From the NCBI GenBank assembly GCA_938091145.1, contig CALKMS010000017.1:1-9454 (forward strand): a stretch of 9,454 bases of DNA. The letters run 5' to 3'. Origin of the DNA: an uncultured bacterium. GTDB taxonomy: Bacteria > Actinomycetota > Aquicultoria > SKW223 > CALKMS01. The position numbers and the translations under genes are program-made. Shown in pieces: positions 5,427-9,454 of the stretch (positions are counted from its first letter, which is position 1; the number at the start of each line of letters is the position of its first letter). Below the pieces are notes generated by a model. The model was not told the origin of the DNA and did not search any database. It saw nothing but the letters and a program-made list of their open reading frames with translations.

Positions 5427-7334
5427 ATGGATAATAAGCAGTTTCGTAATTTTTTTGTCTATGTCATTTTAATCTTGGCTTTAGTTTATCTTTTTGGGTC
5501 CGGAGTTATTACTCGCCCAACTTATCGAGAGATTCCTTTTGGTAAATTTATACGGGACGTTGAAAAGGGGAAAGTAGCTAAAGTAATTCTTCACGAAGGT
5601 AAGAACTTGGTTGAAGCTGATTACAAAGATGGATCCCATCGCAAGGCAAATATACCTTCGGATTTTAACCTATCCGAAAGGCTGATAAAGAATGGCGTGG
5701 AAGTACATGTCCAAACATCCAGCTATTTCTGGGTATCTCTGCTTATAAATTGGTTGCCAGTGGTTCTCTTAGCTGCCCTTATGTTTTTTATGATTCACCA
5801 AATGCAAGGAAGTGGAAACAAGATTTTTTCTTTTGGTAGAAGTCGTGCTCGTAAAATAGTTCGCGACTATCCTAAAGTTTCCTTTAAGGATGTAGCTGGT
5901 TTGGATGAGGCTATTGAAGAGCTTAAAGAAATTAAAGATTACCTTGTTAACCCAGCGAAATTTCAAAGTATGGGTGCGCGGGTGCCCAAGGGCATTTTAC
6001 TTTATGGTCCACCAGGTTGTGGCAAAACTCTTTTGGCTCGAGCGGTAGCCGGTGAGGCAAGAGTTCCTTTCTTTTCTATTTCTGGGTCTGAGTTTGTGGA
6101 GATGTTTGTGGGTGTGGGGGCTTCACGGGTAAGGGACCTTTTTGAGCAAGCAAAAGCTCACGCGCCCGCAATCGTTTTTATTGACGAAATTGATGCGGTT
6201 GGTCGTCATCGCGGTGCTGGGTTAGGAGGCGGACACGATGAGCGGGAGCAAACTCTTAATCAGCTTTTAGTGGAAATGGACGGCTTTGACGTTAACGATA
6301 ATTTGATAGTGATGGCGGCTACCAATCGGCCGGATATTTTAGATCCGGCTCTTCTCCGCCCAGGCCGATTTGATCGTCACATTGCGGTTGACGCTCCCGA
6401 TTTGCAGGGTCGGTTGGCCATTTTGAAGGTTCACACTAAAGGAAAGCCGCTTGATAAAGATGTTGATCTGGAAATTTTAGCGCGTCGGACACCTGGTTTT
6501 ACCGGTGCCGATTTAGCTAATATGGTAAATGAGGCTGCAATTTTAGCGGCGCGCAATGGCAAAAAACTGATAGGGATGAGGGAAATGGAAGAGGGTGTTG
6601 AAAGAATTGTTGCTGGACCAGAGAAAAAAACTAAGGTTATTAGCGAGAAAGAAAAAGCGATTATTGCTTATCATGAGATTGGCCATGCTCTAGTGGCTCA
6701 CATGTTACCCGAGGCTAATCCCGTCCATAAAATCTCTATTATTCCCCGTGGTCGGGCTTTAGGTTACACTCTTACTTTGCCTATTGAGGATCGCTATCTG
6801 GTTACCCGTTCTGAACTTATGGACCAGTTAACGGTTCTGCTTGGGGGCCGAGTAGCTGAAGAGTTAGTTTTTAAAGACGTTACCACTGGCGATCAAGATG
6901 ATTTGGAGAAGGCTACCAAGATAGCCCGAAAAATGGTTTGCGAATACGGAATGAGTGATAAATTAGGACCGATAACGTTAGGCCAGAAACAGGATCAGGT
7001 TTTTCTTGGACGAGATTTCAGCCGGGAACCAGATTATAGTCCAGAAATAGCTTTTGAAATTGACAAAGAAGTTAGGAGAATAGTTGATGAGTGTTACAGT
7101 CGAGCCAAGAAAATTTTGGTTGAAAATCGCGAACGACTTGATTTGATTGCTCGCTATTTGATTGAACGGGAATCCCTTGATGGTCAGGAACTCGAAGAGC
7201 TTTTGGAGAAGGGTTACTTGGAAGAAAGGAAAGCTTCTCAAGAATCAACTGTTGGTGCTGGAAAAGAAAATGTTCCTGAAGTTAAACCTGGCTTAAAGCC
7301 GGCGCCTGGCGGTTTGCGTCCGGCTGAGGGGTAG
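5427..7334 (+). CDS. ftsH: ATP-dependent zinc metalloprotease FtsH
   Basis: Membrane-anchored AAA+ protease that unfolds and degrades damaged membrane proteins and some short-lived regulators, working as a hexamer. All parts of the 635 residues are visible: TM1 at about 9-27, an extracytoplasmic domain (about 28-100), TM2 at about 101-124, Walker A GPPGCGKT (194-201), pore loop EMFVGVG (225-231), Walker B IVFIDEIDAVGR (249-260), and the second region of homology ending RPGRFDR with arginines 311 and 314. The zinc site is HEIGH (416-420) with third ligand Asp492 in TTGDQDDLEKAT. Cys198 replaces the usual Thr in Walker A and Ile418 the usual Ala in HEAGH. Neither change removes a catalytic residue. 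The tail after about 600 is a disordered Gly/Pro/Glu segment. AAGGAG at 5417-5422 supports the ATG. The orientation is cytoplasmic protease. Confidence 0.97.
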   Translation: MDNKQFRNFFVYVILILALVYLFGSGVITRPTYREIPFGKFIRDVEKGKVAKVILHEGKNLVEADYKDGSHRKANIPSDFNLSERLIKNGVEVHVQTSSYFWVSLLINWLPVVLLAALMFFMIHQMQGSGNKIFSFGRSRARKIVRDYPKVSFKDVAGLDEAIEELKEIKDYLVNPAKFQSMGARVPKGILLYGPPGCGKTLLARAVAGEARVPFFSISGSEFVEMFVGVGASRVRDLFEQAKAHAPAIVFIDEIDAVGRHRGAGLGGGHDEREQTLNQLLVEMDGFDVNDNLIVMAATNRPDILDPALLRPGRFDRHIAVDAPDLQGRLAILKVHTKGKPLDKDVDLEILARRTPGFTGADLANMVNEAAILAARNGKKLIGMREMEEGVERIVAGPEKKTKVISEKEKAIIAYHEIGHALVAHMLPEANPVHKISIIPRGRALGYTLTLPIEDRYLVTRSELMDQLTVLLGGRVAEELVFKDVTTGDQDDLEKATKIARKMVCEYGMSDKLGPITLGQKQDQVFLGRDFSREPDYSPEIAFEIDKEVRRIVDECYSRAKKILVENRERLDLIARYLIERESLDGQELEELLEKGYLEERKASQESTVGAGKENVPEVKPGLKPAPGGLRPAEG

Positions 7335-7344
7335 CTGAAAGTTA

Positions 7345-7911
7345 TTGGATCTTAAAAAGATCGAAGAGGGCGTCAAGCTTATCTTAGAAGGCCTAGGGGA
7401 AGATTTAACCCGTGAGGGCTTAAAGGATACACCTCAGCGCGTGGCTCGTCTCTACCAGGAAGTCTTTTCTGGCTTACAACAAGACCCGGCCGAGCTAATA
7501 GTAACTACTTTTTCTGAAAACCACGATGAAATGATTCTAGTCAAAGACATCCCTCTTTATTCTGTTTGCGAGCATCATTTGATGCCATTTTTAGGAAAAG
7601 CTCATGTTGCCTATATTCCGGGAAAAGAAGGAAAGATTGTGGGGATATCAAAGTTGGCAAGGGTGGTTGATGTTTTTTCTAAAAGATTACAAGTTCAGGA
7701 GAGATTGACTACTCAAATTGCTGACACTCTAGTTAAAAGGCTTTCTCCTCGCGGCGTGCTGGTGGTGGTAGAAGCGGAACACCTTTGCATGAGCATGCGA
7801 GGGGTTAAAAAGCCGGGTGCTTTAACTGTTACTTCAGCGGTTAGGGGGATTTTTAAGACCAACTCAGCAACCCGCTCTGAGGCTCTTGCCCTAATTCGTT
7901 GCAAGAAGTGA
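7345..7911 (+). CDS. folE: GTP cyclohydrolase I
   Basis: Converts GTP to 7,8-dihydroneopterin triphosphate, the entry step to tetrahydrofolate and in some bacteria to queuosine-type deazapurines. The 188 residues match the usual length of a homodecameric type I enzyme. REGLKDTPQRVARLY (23-37) is the N-terminal signature. SVCEHHLMPFLGKAHVAYIP (73-92) gives zinc ligands Cys75 and His78, and EHLCMSMRG (145-153) gives zinc ligand Cys148 and catalytic His146. VVDVFSKRLQVQERLTTQIA (107-126) is the second family signature. The start is TTG at 7345, ten bases after the ftsH stop. No ATG fits, and the N-terminus aligns with the family. GAGGGG at the end of ftsH is rather far to act as a Shine-Dalgarno, so coupling to ftsH translation is likely. 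ftsH-folE adjacency is typical of Actinobacteria, where folP usually follows. Here hemL follows instead. Confidence 0.95.
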   Translation: MDLKKIEEGVKLILEGLGEDLTREGLKDTPQRVARLYQEVFSGLQQDPAELIVTTFSENHDEMILVKDIPLYSVCEHHLMPFLGKAHVAYIPGKEGKIVGISKLARVVDVFSKRLQVQERLTTQIADTLVKRLSPRGVLVVVEAEHLCMSMRGVKKPGALTVTSAVRGIFKTNSATRSEALALIRCKK

Positions 7912-7953
7912 AAAATTTTGACTAGCTGCTTTTTATTTCCCAGATTTCTTGAG

Positions 7954-7959
7954 TATAAT
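7954..7959 (+). promoter_or_regulatory. Candidate -10 box for hemL (TATAAT)
   Basis: A perfect TATAAT in the 75-base folE-hemL spacer would start transcription near 7966, about 21 bases before the hemL GTG. The leader would contain the GGAGGT Shine-Dalgarno (7977-7982). No good -35 is correctly spaced: TTGACT at 7918-7923 is 30 bases away, too far. No clear terminator for folE is visible, so read-through from ftsH-folE is also possible. Confidence 0.4.
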
Positions 7960-7986
7960 AAGTAACACTGTTTTTTGGAGGTATGA

Positions 7987-9288
7987 GTGGAAAGAAGTAA
8001 GTCACAATGGTTATTTTCTGAAGCTCAAAAGTATATTCCGGGTGGTGTGAATAGCCCAGTTAGAGCTTACAAAGGTGTTGGAGGAGAACCTCTGTTTATT
8101 AAGCAGGGGAAGGGCTCAAAAATATTTGATGTTGATGGGAATTCCTTTATTGATTATGTTCTTTCCTGGGGACCATTGATTTTAGGTCATGCTCATCCTG
8201 AAGTCTTAAGAAGTGTTAGAGAAACGATTGAAGCCGGAATGAGTTTCGGCGCACCAACCGAGCTCGAATTAGAGTTAGCAAAGATGGTGGTTGAAGCTGT
8301 GCCATCAGTAGAAATGGTAAGGATGGTAAGCTCTGGAACAGAGGCAGTAATGAGCGCTATTAGATTGGCGCGTGGTTTTACTGGACGAGATAAAATTGTT
8401 AAGTTTGAAGGCTGCTACCATGGCCACTCCGACAGCTTACTTATTAAAGCGGGCTCCGGCGTTCTTACTTTAGGAATACCTGGAACTCCTGGTGTTACGC
8501 GGGGAACAGCTCAAGATACGATTTTGCTTCCTTATAATAATTTAGAGGCGGTAAAGGAAGTTTTTGAGAAGCACTCGGAAGAGATCGCAGCTGTAATCGT
8601 CGAACCTGTTGCGGGCAACATGGGAGTAGTTCTACCTAAGCCAGGCTTTCTTGAAGGTTTGCGTGAGCTAACCTCAAAGTACGGGTCAGTTTTAATTTTT
8701 GATGAGGTGATTACTGGTTTCCGTGTAAGTTACGGGGGGGCGCAAGAACTGTTTGGGGTTCAGCCTGACCTGACTACGTTAGGCAAGGTTCTGGGTGGCG
8801 GTATGCCAGTTGGTGCTTTTGGTGGAAAGAAGGAGATTATGGAAAAAATTGCTCCTACCGGTCCGGTTTATCAGGCTGGCACGCTTTCTGGCAATCCAGT
8901 AGCTATGGCAGCCGGTATTGCTACCTTGAAAGTTTTGCAAAAGCCTGGCTTCTACTCAACTATTGAAGAAAAAGCAAAGAGGTTGCGGGAAGGACTGACT
9001 TCCATTTTAAGAGAGCTTGATTTGGGCTACACTATTAATTCTTGCGGTTCAATGATGTGCCTTTTCTTCACTGAAGAGGAAGTAATTGATTTCCGATCAG
9101 CTTCAACTTCAAAAACCGAACTTTACTCAAAGTACTTTTGGAAGATGATGGAACAAGGTGTTTACTTGGCACCTTCTCAGTTTGAAGCAGCTTTTCTTTC
9201 TATTGCTCATACCACTGAGGACATCGATTTTACGCTTGAGGCAGCCGAAAGAAGTTTAAGAGAGGTAAAAATTGGGATCAAAAGTTGA
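7987..9288 (+). CDS. hemL: Glutamate-1-semialdehyde 2,1-aminomutase
   Basis: PLP enzyme that converts glutamate-1-semialdehyde to 5-aminolevulinate, the last step of the C5 route to tetrapyrroles. The 433 residues are full length. Conserved blocks are YIPGGVNSPVRAYKGVGGEP (16-35), SWGPLILGHAHP (60-71), MVSSGTEAVMSAIRLARG (113-130), FEGCYHGHSDSLL (140-152), the cofactor-ring aspartate in FDEVITGFR (Asp239), and the PLP lysine in TTLGKVLGGGMPVGAFGG (Lys267). SGNPVAMAAG follows at 301-310. The start is GTG at 7987, placed four bases after GGAGGT. An ATG at 7983 is out of frame and hits a stop after five codons. HemA and the other tetrapyrrole genes are not in the window. NrdJ needs a corrinoid, so 5-aminolevulinate supply could feed the B12 requirement, though that link is inference. 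It overlaps the next gene by 17 bases. Confidence 0.95.
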   Translation: MERSKSQWLFSEAQKYIPGGVNSPVRAYKGVGGEPLFIKQGKGSKIFDVDGNSFIDYVLSWGPLILGHAHPEVLRSVRETIEAGMSFGAPTELELELAKMVVEAVPSVEMVRMVSSGTEAVMSAIRLARGFTGRDKIVKFEGCYHGHSDSLLIKAGSGVLTLGIPGTPGVTRGTAQDTILLPYNNLEAVKEVFEKHSEEIAAVIVEPVAGNMGVVLPKPGFLEGLRELTSKYGSVLIFDEVITGFRVSYGGAQELFGVQPDLTTLGKVLGGGMPVGAFGGKKEIMEKIAPTGPVYQAGTLSGNPVAMAAGIATLKVLQKPGFYSTIEEKAKRLREGLTSILRELDLGYTINSCGSMMCLFFTEEEVIDFRSASTSKTELYSKYFWKMMEQGVYLAPSQFEAAFLSIAHTTEDIDFTLEAAERSLREVKIGIKS

Positions 9289-9454
9289 TTTAGAGGAAAT
9301 ATCGGGTTTACCCATTGCTTTAGATTTGGAAAATTATAAGGTGATTTTTAAGGCTCCTCTAACTGATATTGAGCCTGATGTTAGAACGATAAGCGACGCA
9401 CAACCTTATTTATATGAAAAGAGCTTAACCCAGCCAGAAGAACTTTATTATATG
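9272..9454 (+). CDS. Probable cupin-type glucose-6-phosphate isomerase, N-terminal part, cut by window edge
   Basis: Sixty-one codons are open to the right edge, starting at TTG 9272. A stop two codons upstream in this frame fixes the start region, and AGAGG (9261-9265) lies six bases before it. The translation begins LGSKVDLEEISGLPIALDLE and contains EPDVRTISDAQPYLYEK and ELYYM, which resemble the N-terminal part of the archaeal-type cupin phosphoglucose isomerases ('VRxLSDMxxVLYD...LYxMYR'). These metal-dependent enzymes interconvert glucose-6-phosphate and fructose-6-phosphate and are unrelated to the classical SIS-fold Pgi. The metal-binding cupin histidines would lie beyond the window, so the family is judged from the N-terminus only. 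The 17-base overlap with hemL suggests translational coupling. Confidence 0.7.
   Translation, partial: MGSKVDLEEISGLPIALDLENYKVIFKAPLTDIEPDVRTISDAQPYLYEKSLTQPEELYYM

Noticed and set aside
7983..8000. ATG at 7983 as hemL start or as a leader ORF
   Set aside because: It is out of frame with hemL, stops after five codons and directly abuts the Shine-Dalgarno with no spacing.
1..9454. CRISPR array, defence or toxin-antitoxin system
   Set aside because: No regularly spaced repeats and no nuclease, toxin or transposase genes were found. Every sizeable gene belongs to a housekeeping family.

Overview
The window is a bacterial chromosome segment, AT-rich by eye (roughly 40% GC), with closely packed housekeeping genes. 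One gene points left: the N-terminal part of priA, which runs off the left edge. The rest point right: a B12-dependent ribonucleotide reductase (nrdJ), tilS, hpt, ftsH, folE, hemL, and the start of a cupin-type glucose-6-phosphate isomerase cut by the right edge. There is no transposase, phage gene, CRISPR array, rRNA or tRNA that I can support.

Layout. Positions 1-387 hold priA (minus). Positions 388-492 are a divergent spacer with a TATAAT box on the minus strand and a six-codon leader ORF with a good Shine-Dalgarno on the plus strand. Positions 493-2586 hold nrdJ. Positions 2587-2774 are an AT-rich spacer with a nested inverted repeat and a TATAAT box in front of tilS. tilS (2775-4193) and hpt (4183-4710) overlap. 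Positions 4711-5426 form a 716-base gap without a credible gene. It holds a two-tier palindromic element, flanking degenerate pyrimidine/purine repeats, and the ftsH promoter with three adjacent small dyads. ftsH (5427-7334) and folE (7345-7911) are 10 bases apart. hemL (7987-9288) has its own TATAAT box and overlaps the pgi start (9272) by 17 bases.

Organism. The order tilS-hpt-ftsH-folE resembles that of Actinobacteria, and tilS-hpt-ftsH is also found in Firmicutes. The AT-rich composition, Lys/Glu-rich proteins, class II reductase as the only one seen here, archaeal-style cupin isomerase and frequent GTG/TTG starts suggest a deep-branching, probably uncultured anaerobic or thermophilic lineage. 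This placement is inference. Having hemL argues against the most reduced Patescibacteria.

Functional themes. Several genes serve nucleotides and their cofactors: NrdJ makes deoxynucleotides, Hpt salvages purines, and FolE turns GTP into the first pterin precursor. TilS edits the AUA-decoding tRNA-Ile. FtsH degrades membrane proteins. HemL makes 5-aminolevulinate, the tetrapyrrole precursor needed for heme and for any de novo corrinoid such as the NrdJ cofactor. All the genes belong to known families. I see no novel multi-gene system. The best leads are non-coding: the repeat-rich hpt-ftsH gap, the dyads at the ftsH promoter and the nrdJ leader ORF.
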